A stretch of DNA of 64,000 nucleotides from Psychrobacillus sp042945595. GTDB lineage: Bacteria; Bacillota; Bacilli; Bacillales_A; Planococcaceae. How positions within the stretch are numbered: the stretch's first letter is position 1; each line of letters begins with the position of its first letter. Below the pieces are notes generated by a model. That model saw only the letters and a program-made list of their open reading frames with translations, was not told where the DNA came from and searched no databases. Shown in pieces: positions 1 to 8,405 of the stretch. The position numbers and the translations under genes were made by a program. The DNA lies in assembly GCF_042945595.1 (NCBI RefSeq), contig NZ_CP168493.1, forward strand, positions 2,976,001-3,040,000. Direction: 5' to 3'.

Positions 1-23
1 ATTTTGATTCAAAAAAAGAAGTC

Positions 24-596
24 TCAAGTTAAGAGACTACGAAAAATAGTGTCCTGAAACAAATTAGCAATACACTCTTCAGAAAGTGGTTCTTTATGTG
101 TCAAATCCCAATCTACAACAAATGCTAAGTAAGCTTTAAATAGTAGATAAGCAACAAGTTCACTATTCACTTTACTAATTTCACCTTTTACAATTGCCTT
201 TTCCATTTTCGTTTGAATAAATGAAACGATCTCTTGTTCAATTTGTTTCAAAACTTGCTGTACTGCAGGAGTTCGCAACTCCTTCTCTTCAGCAATTATT
301 TTAGCAAATAGCTGATGTGTTTCACGGAATTCTAACATTTTCATTAGTGCATGATGGGCATTTTCTTGAAACGATGCTTCTTCTTTCAAAACATTTTGCG
401 CTTCCGTTTTCATCTCATTTATCATTCGAAGTACGATTTCTTGAAAAAGGATATCTTTGTTTTCAAAAAAAGTATAAATAGTACCTTTTCCAACATTCGC
501 GATCTTAGCAATTTGGTCCATGGTAGTTGCTTTGAAACCAAATAAAGAAAAGGATTTTGTAGCAGCTAGAATTATTTCCTGTCTACGGTCCACCAT
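24..596 (-). CDS. TetR/AcrR-family transcriptional regulator
   Basis: A 190-aa one-domain repressor. The N-terminal helix-turn-helix covers roughly residues 8-52 and has the usual TetR signature (KATTMDQIAKIANVGKGTIY followed by FFENKD). The C-terminal helices should form the ligand-binding and dimer domain. The ATG at 596 is chosen because AGGAG lies 7 bases upstream. Its promoter overlaps an inverted repeat (618-642), so autoregulation is likely. It lies downstream of the FixH/two-component operon and is transcribed the same way, but has its own promoter. In B. subtilis the hem region also carries a TetR gene (yhgD); orthology is not shown here. The ligand is unknown. Confidence 0.9.
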   Translation of the reverse strand: MVDRRQEIILAATKSFSLFGFKATTMDQIAKIANVGKGTIYTFFENKDILFQEIVLRMINEMKTEAQNVLKEEASFQENAHHALMKMLEFRETHQLFAKIIAEEKELRTPAVQQVLKQIEQEIVSFIQTKMEKAIVKGEISKVNSELVAYLLFKAYLAFVVDWDLTHKEPLSEECIANLFQDTIFRSLLT

Positions 597-617
597 TACT
601 CATCTCCTAAAATAAAA

Positions 618-680
618 ATGACCAAAAGACCATTACGGTCATCTAGTCATTATAATACGCTTATTTTATTTTATGTGCAA
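618..680 (-). promoter_or_regulatory. TetR-gene promoter with overlapping inverted-repeat operator
   Basis: On the minus strand, TTGCAC (675-680) and TATTAT (652-657) are separated by 17 bases and form a good sigma-A promoter. Just downstream, 618-642 carries arms ATGACC and GGTCAT, with a second inner GACC/GGTC pair. This placement, between the start point and the ribosome site of a TetR gene, is typical of self-repression. The -35 box nearly touches the end of the preceding gene. Binding by the adjacent TetR protein is inferred. Confidence 0.6.
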
Positions 681-684
681 GTAT

Positions 685-1155
685 TTATTTGTGATGCATC
701 TCACCCATTGAATCATCACTGTCGTCTGGCATTACTTTGCTCATATCAGGATTGCCTACTTTTAGTTCTTGCTTTGGCATTACATGTAATCCGCGTGCGT
801 TTGTGTGGGCGAACATATAGTAAATGCCATCATGATCAAAAGTGTAATTTGCTTCATATATACCGTCTTTTGATAATTTACCTTCTAACATGGTACCGTG
901 CTCACGCATTCCAGACTCCCACACCTCGAATTCCACTTCGTCTGCATCGTCTACTGCTTTATCACCTTGTGTCACTTTTGCAGATAATGCAACTTCCTGA
1001 CCCACAGGCAATGTTTCTGGCGTTTGAATATTGACTACTACTACTTCAAGTGTTCCTTCATTATGTGAGTGAGAATCATGCTTTGTTGCTTCTTTCCCGC
1101 CACAACCCGCTAAAGTTAATGTCGTTAATGCTAAAACGGTTAATATTTTTTTCAT
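685..1155 (-). CDS. FixH/YtkA-like lipoprotein
   Basis: A 156-aa predicted lipoprotein. The signal peptide ends in the lipobox LAGC (Cys18), followed by a His-rich stretch (HDSHSHNEG). The body is one Ig-like YtkA/FixH-type domain (about residues 35-140), and the tail is rich in Met and His (SMGEMHHK). Start: the ATG at 1155 has GGGAGG 10 bases upstream; an in-frame TTG at 1173 lies before that site and is rejected. It is the last gene of the operon, 2 bases after the histidine kinase. The His/Met-rich ends suggest metal handling, which is only inference. The family is commonly found next to respiratory or envelope genes. Confidence 0.75.
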   Translation of the reverse strand: MKKILTVLALTTLTLAGCGGKEATKHDSHSHNEGTLEVVVVNIQTPETLPVGQEVALSAKVTQGDKAVDDADEVEFEVWESGMREHGTMLEGKLSKDGIYEANYTFDHDGIYYMFAHTNARGLHVMPKQELKVGNPDMSKVMPDDSDDSMGEMHHK

Positions 1156-1157
1156 GT

Positions 1158-2534
1158 TTATTTTTCCTCCCAAATAGGTAATGTAATGTGCACTGTCGTT
1201 CCTCTTCCTACTTCACTTGTAAAAACTAGTTTTCCTTTTTGCATCGTGACTAGTTGCGAAGCGATTGAAAGTCCTAAACCAGTTCCTCCGTCTGAACGGC
1301 TTCTTGCTTTATTTACTCGATAAAAGCGCTCTGTAATATGAATTAAATGCTCTGCCTCAATCCCGCATCCTTCATCCTTTATCGTAATAGTACTATTCGT
1401 ATTTGCAATAAAAATAGTCGCTCCTACAGGCGAATAACGAATTGCATTTTCCATTATATTAATCAGAATTCGCTTCGTCATTTGTTCATCTGCAGCTAAT
1501 ATAAGTTCTTCATCCACATCAATAGCTAATTTCAATTTTTTTTCTTCTATATTAGAGCGTTCGAGATGGATTACTTCTCGAATAGTCTCTGCAATGATGA
1601 GTGGAGAAATCTCTACATTTTCTTTATCCTCAGTTCTTGAAACAGTCAACAAATCATTTGTCAGCTTTTGCATACGATTTGCTTCTCTTACAATGAGGTG
1701 ATAAATCTCTTCTTTTTGCTCTTCGCTTATTAAGTTTTGCTCGAATGCTTCTCCATAGCCTTTAATATAACTAATCGGCGTTCTTAATTCATGGGATACA
1801 ATAGAGAGGAAATCTTGTTTTTTTTCATCCTCTTCTTGAATGGAGGCCGCCATTTGGTTAAATGTTTGTGCAAGCTCACCAACTTCATCATGAGATTTAA
1901 CTTCTACCCTGGTATCATAGTTTCCATTGGCCATTGAAATAGCTGCTTCCTTTAGTTTCGCCAAAGGAGTCAGCACTCTTTGTAAACTTTTTAAACTAAT
2001 AAACGCCATTGCGATTAATAATAAGGAGACGATTCCTATTAAAAAGAAAACATCATTGGATGCAAGTTCCGTTATTTTCGTTAATGGCACATATAAATAA
2101 ATGATTCCTTCTAGTCGATTTTCATCTACAAGGGGATAAATAACCGACACAACTTCTCGGTCGAAGCGGCTCTCAAATCCTCGCTTAGTAACTGGGTTCC
2201 CTGCTATTAACTTCGCACGTTCATCTGCTCCGATTAAACTATCATAGTCTATATCAAACGGAATGCATGCACTTAGTTCCCGTGGATTTCGTACAGTAAA
2301 AACTTCAATATCGGAAAACCGATTATATTCTTCCGTTTCTTTGATAAAACCGTCTGTGACAACCCCTCCACCATATGTATGTTGGATATTTTTTGCAACT
2401 TCTTTCATAGACGTTTCGGTATGTTGCACATAGAGTTCTTCATAAAGGAAGTTAGAGAATATCACTAAAAAAATAATGGTAATGGTAAGAAAGGCAAGTA
2501 AGAGCATCCAAATTTTAAAGGATAACTTTTTCAT
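1158..2534 (-). CDS. Membrane sensor histidine kinase
   Basis: A 458-aa kinase with a membrane segment at about 7-29, an extracellular sensor of about 130 residues, a second membrane segment at about 163-183 and a HAMP linker. The HisKA H-box is SHELRTPISYIKGY (His near residue 248). The ATPase domain has an N box (NIMENAIRYSP), a G1 box (DEGCGIE) and a G2 box (GGTGLGLSI). All catalytic motifs are intact. Its start overlaps the response-regulator stop by 4 bases, so the two are translationally coupled partners. The architecture is of the CssS/ResE kind; the signal is unknown. The neighbouring lipoproteins suggest an envelope or redox stimulus, which is inference. Confidence 0.92.
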   Translation of the reverse strand: MKKLSFKIWMLLLAFLTITIIFLVIFSNFLYEELYVQHTETSMKEVAKNIQHTYGGGVVTDGFIKETEEYNRFSDIEVFTVRNPRELSACIPFDIDYDSLIGADERAKLIAGNPVTKRGFESRFDREVVSVIYPLVDENRLEGIIYLYVPLTKITELASNDVFFLIGIVSLLLIAMAFISLKSLQRVLTPLAKLKEAAISMANGNYDTRVEVKSHDEVGELAQTFNQMAASIQEEDEKKQDFLSIVSHELRTPISYIKGYGEAFEQNLISEEQKEEIYHLIVREANRMQKLTNDLLTVSRTEDKENVEISPLIIAETIREVIHLERSNIEEKKLKLAIDVDEELILAADEQMTKRILINIMENAIRYSPVGATIFIANTNSTITIKDEGCGIEAEHLIHITERFYRVNKARSRSDGGTGLGLSIASQLVTMQKGKLVFTSEVGRGTTVHITLPIWEEK

Positions 2535-3205
2535 TGATTGACCTCAAAACGATAACCTATGCCCCATACAGTTTCGATGTATTTTCCAGCAACATCTCCG
2601 AGCTTCAAACGCAAAGTCTTAATATGGGTATCCACTGTTCGGGTGCCACCTTCATAGTTAAGCCCCCAGAGAAGTTCTAGTAGCTGCTCTCTCGAAAACA
2701 CCTTTCCCTCATTTTCCATAAAGAGGCGAATAAGTTCATATTCCTTTAATGTAAGCACAAGCTTTTTATCATCTAATTTTACTTGTCTAGCAACAATCTC
2801 ATTGACTAATAAACCTTTTGTTATCGTCGCATGATTCGTTGTAAATCCAGTTCTTCTTAAAATGGCGTTAATCCTTGCAGTAAGTTCTACAGCTGTGAAA
2901 GGTTTTACAACATAATCATCCCCTCCAAGTTGAAGCCCCCTGACTAAATCACTTTTAGCATCGAGCGCAGTTAAGAAAATAATTGGAACTTTGGAAAACT
3001 GTCGCATTTCCTTACAAACAGTAAAACCGTCTTTTTCTGGCATCATGACGTCTAAAAGCACAAGATCTATCTCTCTACTTTGGACAAGTTCAATTGCATC
3101 ATCTCCATTTTCAGCCTGAATTACTTGAAGTCCAGCTTGTTGCAAATGCATCTCGATTAGTCTAAGCATATCTTTTTCATCATCTACGACTAATATGGTT
3201 GTCAT
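2531..3205 (-). CDS. OmpR/PhoB-family response regulator
   Basis: A 224-aa regulator. The receiver domain (1-115) has acidic residues in VVDDEKD, the phospho-acceptor Asp in LVLLDVMMPEKDG (near residue 52), a conserved Thr (FLTA) and Lys (VVKPF). The C-terminal winged helix (about 125-222) ends with the typical ETVWGIGYRF. It overlaps the kinase start and the upstream lipoprotein stop by 4 bases each, so it sits inside one tightly coupled operon. Its likely partner is the kinase encoded directly downstream. Target genes cannot be read from the window. Confidence 0.93.
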   Translation of the reverse strand: MTTILVVDDEKDMLRLIEMHLQQAGLQVIQAENGDDAIELVQSREIDLVLLDVMMPEKDGFTVCKEMRQFSKVPIIFLTALDAKSDLVRGLQLGGDDYVVKPFTAVELTARINAILRRTGFTTNHATITKGLLVNEIVARQVKLDDKKLVLTLKEYELIRLFMENEGKVFSREQLLELLWGLNYEGGTRTVDTHIKTLRLKLGDVAGKYIETVWGIGYRFEVNQ

Positions 3206-4146
3206 TTGCTTGCCTCCCTCGTAATTAGCTGAAATGGACCTTTTCCAACTGAAACTTTATTTATTAGCTTTCCATTTTGTAAAAAATATACTTCATGATC
3301 ATCATACCCAGCAACAACTATCGTATCATTGAAGGAATTAATGGAAAAAGGATTTGCTCCTACTTTAATAGAAGAGATTAGATCGCCTTCTTTTGTAAAC
3401 TCACGCACATAGTTACTACCATGACTAACCACATAAATTTGTCCATTCGATGCTTGTGCAAAGCCAATGGGCATCATCGGAGCTTCTATTTCCCCTTGCA
3501 ATTTTCCACTCTGTAAATTGTATTTTCGAATGACCTTGTTCGGTTGACTGCCCGCTCCATGTCCACCTACCCAAAGCTCTTTGTCATTCATATAAAGTCC
3601 ATGTGAAGAAGTTGGAATATCCCACGATGTAACTTGTTGTAAATCTTTTAAATTGAAAACCGACAAAAAAGTATCTTTAAAGTTTACAACATACAAGTAC
3701 TTTTCATCCGCAATCATCGACATAGGATACCTTCCCGATTCTGCTTTTTCAACTTCTTTTCCTTTTAGGTCCAATAAAGTCACCGTATTTTCTTTTCCAT
3801 TCGCTACATAAATCGAATTTCCAACTGCATAAGCATAGGACGTTCCTTTATGAATAGAATACGTTGCTACTTTTTTTCCCGTAGAAAGCTGAATAAGTAC
3901 TGCTTCATTCAATGTATATCCGTACAAAAAAATGTAGTCTTTAGAAACAAGTGTAAATCCAGTGTAAGCAGCTTCCAATTTCCAAGTCTGAATTACTTTT
4001 TGTTTGTCTGAAATGAAATCGATAGATGGTTCTATCGTATTTAAACTGGCTACAAAATCGGTAGACGAATCAATGGGATTAAATGTGGTATCCGAACATG
4101 CTACAAGAATTCCACATAAAAATAATAAGCATAGTATTTTTCTCAA
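3202..4146 (-). CDS. Beta-propeller (YncE-like) lipoprotein
   Basis: A 314-aa predicted lipoprotein. The signal peptide ends in LVAC with the lipid-attachment Cys near residue 17. The remainder is a run of about 40-residue beta-rich repeats (for example VGNSIYVANGKENTVTLLDL and IVVAGYDDHEVYFLQNGK), as in YncE/YVTN beta-propellers. The TTG start at 4146 is supported by AAAGGAGG 7 bases upstream. It is the first gene of a four-gene operon and overlaps the response regulator by 4 bases. Placing a surface propeller in front of a two-component system suggests an accessory sensor or scaffold, which is inference. Confidence 0.75.
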   Translation of the reverse strand: MRKILCLLFLCGILVACSDTTFNPIDSSTDFVASLNTIEPSIDFISDKQKVIQTWKLEAAYTGFTLVSKDYIFLYGYTLNEAVLIQLSTGKKVATYSIHKGTSYAYAVGNSIYVANGKENTVTLLDLKGKEVEKAESGRYPMSMIADEKYLYVVNFKDTFLSVFNLKDLQQVTSWDIPTSSHGLYMNDKELWVGGHGAGSQPNKVIRKYNLQSGKLQGEIEAPMMPIGFAQASNGQIYVVSHGSNYVREFTKEGDLISSIKVGANPFSINSFNDTIVVAGYDDHEVYFLQNGKLINKVSVGKGPFQLITREASK

Positions 4147-4287
4147 AAATTCGCCTCCTTTTCTTCTATTCTATCGGAAATATGTGAAAAAAGTTTGAAA
4201 TCCACAAGATCGTATTGGAAAAAACGATTCAAAATTAAATTATCTCGATTTGGAGAATATTAACTCTCTTGTTATGATGATGGAAAG

Positions 4288-5241
4288 GTGGTGATACCAA
4301 TTATCTCTCGTAATTTTCCCCAATCTCATATAGATCTTAGTCGACTCCTCATGCGACTAGAACCATCACATTCCATTAAAAAGGAGGTAGAAAAAAAGTT
4401 CCATCAAATAGAAGCAGGCTATTTCGGTGAAAAATTAGTAGATAACACTTTGTTAGAAGTAAACTATCCTCCCCATTCTTGCATTTTAACAGATGTCCAC
4501 TTGAAAATTCATGATCATCTCTACATTCAGATAGATACTTTAATTGTCACTAAAAAGTATCTACTCGTTATTGAAGTAAAAAATATCATCGGAACCATTA
4601 CGTTCCAAAAGCATAGCGGCCAAACTATACGAACCCTTGATGGCGTAAAGACTCCATTCGAATGTCCTATTTCGCAGATCAAAAGGCATGTACAATCTCT
4701 CGAACAATTGCGTTTTCCACTGCCTATTTTTAAGGCAATCGTTTTTTCTTCCAATCGAGTAATTTTAGAACATGTTCCAATGGACGAGCCTATTTTCTTT
4801 AGAAAAAATCTCTCCTCATTTATTCATCAATTGAATAAAAAAGAAGATAGGATAGATACTTCACAATTTCATGATCTAATTAGGAGAATTCAATCAAAGC
4901 AACATGTAATGCTGCGTAAATCTCTTTGCGACAGATGGAAAATTTCTCAGGAATCGCTTATTAAAGGCCTTTTATGCAAGGCTTGCGGCAATATTTTATA
5001 TAAGGTTTCCAATAAAACATGGAAGTGCACAAAATGTGAATCCAATGACAGAACCCCTATAACGCATAATATAAATGATTATTTTATCTTAGTCAAAGAT
5101 TCCCTTACTACCATCGAATGCAAGGAATTCTTCCGGTTATCCTCGACACATGAGGCATACTATATGCTAAAAAAATGCAATTTAATTAACGTAAATAATG
5201 CCAGAAAAAGCGGTTATAGAAGGAATATAGAGGTTTTCTGA
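4288..5241 (+). CDS. NERD-domain protein with C-terminal zinc ribbon
   Basis: A 317-aa protein. Residues about 40-160 match the NERD fold, a nuclease-related family: GYFGEKLVDNTLLE, DTLIVTKKYLLVIEVKN, then a conserved basic/Gln region. The C-terminal part has a four-Cys zinc ribbon (CKACGN ... WKCTKCES, about residues 230-255). Function is unproven for the family; some members are linked to DNA processing. The start is uncertain: adjacent GTG codons at 4288 and 4291 follow GGAAAGG closely. The stop codon TGA is also the first TGA of the tandem array that follows, so the coding end merges into the repeat. Confidence 0.75.
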   Translation: MVIPIISRNFPQSHIDLSRLLMRLEPSHSIKKEVEKKFHQIEAGYFGEKLVDNTLLEVNYPPHSCILTDVHLKIHDHLYIQIDTLIVTKKYLLVIEVKNIIGTITFQKHSGQTIRTLDGVKTPFECPISQIKRHVQSLEQLRFPLPIFKAIVFSSNRVILEHVPMDEPIFFRKNLSSFIHQLNKKEDRIDTSQFHDLIRRIQSKQHVMLRKSLCDRWKISQESLIKGLLCKACGNILYKVSNKTWKCTKCESNDRTPITHNINDYFILVKDSLTTIECKEFFRLSSTHEAYYMLKKCNLINVNNARKSGYRRNIEVF

Positions 5242-5605
5242 GATACTTCGAGATTTTGTGAGATACTCCGCGTTTTATGAGATACCTCGGGATTTTCTGA
5301 GATACTCCATGATTTTCTGAGATACTCCGCATTTTCTGAGATACTCCATGATTTTATGAGATACCTCGGGATTTTCTGAGATACTCCATGATTTTCTGAG
5401 ATACTTCGGGATTTCCTGAGATTCTCCGCGTTTTATGAGATACCCTCGGGATTTTCTGAGATACTCCGAGATTTTCCGAGATACTTCGGGATTTTCTGAG
5501 ATACTCCATGATTTTCTGAGATACCTCGGGATTTTCTGAGATACTCCATGATTTTCTGTGATACTTCGAGATTCTCTGAAATACTCGATGATTCCCTTAG
5601 ATTCC
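5234..5605 (+). repeat. Tandem array, ~18 units of 19-21 bp (TGAGATACTCC type)
   Basis: About 18 head-to-tail units, most 20 bp long, with consensus TGAGATACTCCATGATTTTC. The GAGATAC core is nearly constant, while the middle alternates among ATGA, GCGT and GGGA versions. Units with the same middle recur non-adjacently, and the end of the array decays (GTGATAC, GAAATAC, TAGATTC). The first unit supplies the stop codon of the NERD gene. The array fills the gap between that gene and the hemH terminator. It contains no unique spacers like those of CRISPR. Role unknown. Confidence 0.95.
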
Positions 5606-5620
5606 TAGCTTTTTTAAGCT

Positions 5621-5653
5621 AAAAACCTCTAGCGGGATACGCTAGAGGTTTTT
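5621..5653. terminator. Bidirectional terminator between the NERD array and hemH
   Basis: A 14-bp perfect stem (5621-5634 with 5640-5653) and a 5-base loop. A-rich and T-rich flanks let it act in both directions. It mainly ends hemEH transcription on the minus strand. Confidence 0.85.
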
Positions 5654-5662
5654 CCATTTAGA

Positions 5663-6595
5663 TTATGCACGAAGATGTTTTAACACAACATCTGCCATTG
5701 CATCGACGAATATAGGTTGATCATTTGGCATTGCTGGACGAATATAGGTTGCACCAATTTCATCACAGACAACTTTACATTCATAGTCGTTATCATACAG
5801 TACTTCTAAATGTTCTGCTACGAATCCAACTGGAGTATATATAAATGTATTAAAACCTTTTTCTTCATATAATTCACGTGTTAAATCTTGCACATCGGGA
5901 CCAATCCAAGGTTCTGGAGTTTGTCCAGCACTTTGCCAGCCTACGGCATAATTTTTAACGCCTGCTGCTTTCGCAATTAAATCTGCAGTTTCTTTTAATT
6001 GGTCTGGATAAGGATCGCCCAATTCTTTAATTTTTTCAGGAAGTGAGTGCGCGGAAACAATTAAACAAGCTTTTTCGCGCTCTGCTTCAGACATTGGTGC
6101 AAATGCATCGCGTACTTTTTCTGTCCAATATTGGATGAACTTAGGCTCCTTGTACCAACTCTCTACTGAAGTAATCGTTAAGTTACCTAGTTTCTCCGCT
6201 TCTTCTTTAATTCGACCGTTATAGGATTTAACCGAAAACGTAGAGAAATGAGGTGCTAATACCATAGAAACGGCTTCTGTAATGCCATCTTTATGCATTG
6301 CTGCGACTGCATCTTCTAAGAAAGGTTCTATATGTTTTAAGCCAATATATAATTTAAATTCAATTTCATCCTGCACTTCATTCAAACAATCACAAAGACC
6401 TTTTGCTTGGTTTTCAGTAATTTTTGCAAGTGGAGAAATTCCACCGATTGCTTGGTAACGACCAGTTAAATCCGCTAATTGCTCATCACTTGGTTTACGA
6501 CCGTGACGAATATGTGTATAGTAGCGTTCAATGTCTGCTTCTGCGTATGGAGTTCCATAAGCCATTACTATTAATCCCATGGTTTTTTTCATCAT
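5663..6595 (-). CDS. hemH: Ferrochelatase (coproporphyrin type)
   Basis: Inserts Fe2+ into the porphyrin. In Gram-positive bacteria the substrate is coproporphyrin III and the enzyme is also called CpfC. The protein is 310 aa from the ATG at 6595, which lies 5 bases after AGAGG; an in-frame GTG at 6601 is part of that ribosome site. Family features seen: the metal-site His in SAHSLPEK, the motif YAVGWQSAG, and VEHLEVLYDND with the conserved Glu. The size fits the soluble monomeric Bacillus enzyme. It follows hemE by a few bases as one operon. hemY/cgoX, which follows hemH in B. subtilis, is missing here and must lie elsewhere. Confidence 0.96.
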   Translation of the reverse strand: MMKKTMGLIVMAYGTPYAEADIERYYTHIRHGRKPSDEQLADLTGRYQAIGGISPLAKITENQAKGLCDCLNEVQDEIEFKLYIGLKHIEPFLEDAVAAMHKDGITEAVSMVLAPHFSTFSVKSYNGRIKEEAEKLGNLTITSVESWYKEPKFIQYWTEKVRDAFAPMSEAEREKACLIVSAHSLPEKIKELGDPYPDQLKETADLIAKAAGVKNYAVGWQSAGQTPEPWIGPDVQDLTRELYEEKGFNTFIYTPVGFVAEHLEVLYDNDYECKVVCDEIGATYIRPAMPNDQPIFVDAMADVVLKHLRA

Positions 6596-6603
6596 TATCA
6601 CCT

Positions 6604-7656
6604 CTAGTTTGATTTTGCAGCAATAAGTTCTTTACTATATTCATGAACAAACGTAGTTAAACGTTTTAATGTATCTGGATTTACTTCTGGGAATACGCCA
6701 TGTCCAATATTAAAGATGTGTCCAGGTTGCGCTACCCCTTGCTCCACAATTACTTTTGCACGTTTCTCAACTTCAGCCCAGTTCCCAACCAAATAGGATG
6801 GATCGAGATTTCCTTGAAGTGTCTTCGTAATCCCTTTAGCACGGGCTTCTTCAATAGATAAACGCCAATCCAGTCCAACTACATCCACTGGTAGGTCGTT
6901 CCATTCCATAACCAAATGACTTGCTCCTACACCAAACGTAATAAGTGGAACACCTAGTTCACGAAGTTCCGTGAAAATACGTGTCATTACTGGTTTAATA
7001 AAAATTCGATAATCTGCTACATTTAAAGCTCCAACCCATGAATCAAAAATTTGAATTGCTTTCGCTCCGGCTTTTACTTGTGCTTTAATATAAACAATTA
7101 TCATATCAGCAAGTTTATCCATCAGCGCAAACCAGGCTTGAGGCTCTGATACCATAAAAGCTTTTGTTTTGTTATAACTTTTAGATGGTCCTCCTTCAAT
7201 CATATAGCTGGAAAGGGTAAACGGTGCCCCTGCAAATCCGATTAATGGAACGTCTAATTGCTCTGTTGTCAGCAATTTAATCGTTTCTAACACAAAAGGA
7301 ACATCATCTTCTGGTGATAAATCGCCAAGATTATATACATCTTGTACTGTACGAATTGGATTCGAAATGACTGGGCCAACACCCGCTTTTATTTTTACAT
7401 CTACCCCAATACCTGGTAAAGGTGTTACGATATCTTTATACAATATTGCAGCATCTACATTGTAATTTTCAACCGGAAGTCGTGTTACATATGCACAAAG
7501 CTCCGGCTCATGCGTAATTTGTTCTAATGAGTATTTTTCTTTAATTTTTCTATACTCTGGTTGCGAACGGCCTGCTTGCCTCATATACCATACTGGTGTG
7601 TGATCTACGGCTTCTCCACGAGCTGCACGTAGTAATGTATCGTTAAAAGTTGTCAT
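6604..7656 (-). CDS. hemE: Uroporphyrinogen decarboxylase
   Basis: Decarboxylates the four acetate side chains of uroporphyrinogen III to give coproporphyrinogen III in the cytoplasm. The 350-aa length is normal. The N-terminal signature RQAGRSQPEYR (with conserved Arg residues) and the motif GFAGAPFTLSSYMIEG are present, as is the C-terminal GHGVFPEVNPD. The ATG at 7656 follows AGGA by 7 bases. It is first in the hemE-hemH pair. The 200-bp gap to the divergent hmoB holds both promoters, so haem synthesis and haem breakdown start from one intergenic region. Confidence 0.97.
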   Translation of the reverse strand: MTTFNDTLLRAARGEAVDHTPVWYMRQAGRSQPEYRKIKEKYSLEQITHEPELCAYVTRLPVENYNVDAAILYKDIVTPLPGIGVDVKIKAGVGPVISNPIRTVQDVYNLGDLSPEDDVPFVLETIKLLTTEQLDVPLIGFAGAPFTLSSYMIEGGPSKSYNKTKAFMVSEPQAWFALMDKLADMIIVYIKAQVKAGAKAIQIFDSWVGALNVADYRIFIKPVMTRIFTELRELGVPLITFGVGASHLVMEWNDLPVDVVGLDWRLSIEEARAKGITKTLQGNLDPSYLVGNWAEVEKRAKVIVEQGVAQPGHIFNIGHGVFPEVNPDTLKRLTTFVHEYSKELIAAKSN

Positions 7657-7857
7657 TATCTATTCCTGCCTTTCTTCTATATAACTGTTCTGCGTTCGAA
7701 TATACGTTTTTACTATAGACGTTCTCTTCCTTATTGTATATATATATAGTGTAATTGTCATAAATTTGTCCTGTATTTCCAGTCTTTCTTTGAAGAAATG
7801 GTTTTTAAATTGACTTTAATGGGAAAAGTAATATTAACGATGAGTGGAGGAATTTAA

Positions 7858-8343
7858 ATGAACATATATATGACATCAGGAACTCCTGAATTTATGAAAA
7901 CAATCAAAAAGAAACATTCAAATGAAGAATTATTTCTTCTATATGGTGTTGGGAACACTATTCTAATTCATGAAACGACTGGTAAGTCAATTTTTCAAGT
8001 ACCACAAAAATATGAAATACTTGAATCTCACGGTAAGTTTTCTGGAACAGGCTTTTTCGTATTACAACATGTTCCTGTGTCGGATGAAGGCCGCCCTATA
8101 TTCGAATTTCAGTATACCAAACTAACCAGTACAGTTGAAAATGAACCCGGTTTTATCGCACTACGTGTGCTAAAACCATTAAAAATGGATACGTATATTA
8201 TTTTAACAGAGTGGACTGGTCCTAGTAGTTTTGACATTTGGGAAAAATCGATTTCATTGAATTTTGATCATATCACTGATAAACAACATATTTTCACAAG
8301 CCCTCCCCATGTTGCTACTTATAGATCTACAGAAGAAGCCTGA
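7858..8343 (+). CDS. hmoB: Antibiotic-biosynthesis-monooxygenase-fold protein, HmoB-like haem monooxygenase
   Basis: A 161-aa protein matching YhgC/HmoB of B. subtilis in length, domain layout and position beside hemEH. The N-terminal half is a degenerate ABM-like region; the C-terminal half is the recognisable ABM domain (about 75-150: GFIALRVLKPLKMDTYIILTEW). Family members degrade haem and release iron and a bilin-like product. The ATG at 7858 follows GTGGAGGAA. The stop codon overlaps the first arm of a strong terminator. Being divergent from hemE, it may respond to haem or iron, but no Fur box was identified. Confidence 0.8.
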   Translation: MNIYMTSGTPEFMKTIKKKHSNEELFLLYGVGNTILIHETTGKSIFQVPQKYEILESHGKFSGTGFFVLQHVPVSDEGRPIFEFQYTKLTSTVENEPGFIALRVLKPLKMDTYIILTEWTGPSSFDIWEKSISLNFDHITDKQHIFTSPPHVATYRSTEEA

Positions 8344-8362
8344 CTCAAAAGGCTTCTTTTTT
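8333..8362 (+). terminator. Terminator of hmoB overlapping its stop codon
   Basis: The stem AAGAAGCC/GGCTTCTT (8333-8340 with 8351-8358) is followed by a T run. The stop codon TGA is in the loop. Confidence 0.85.
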
Positions 8363-8405
8363 CTGCTATAATTTAATTAAAAGTAATTAATGGAGGGGAA
8401 AACTT

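Noticed and set aside
618..1034. 138-aa plus-strand frame opposite the FixH gene
   Set aside because: It is a shadow of the clear lipoprotein gene on the other strand.
5234..5605. CRISPR or minisatellite gene
   Set aside because: Units are contiguous and degenerate, no spacers and no open coding frame.
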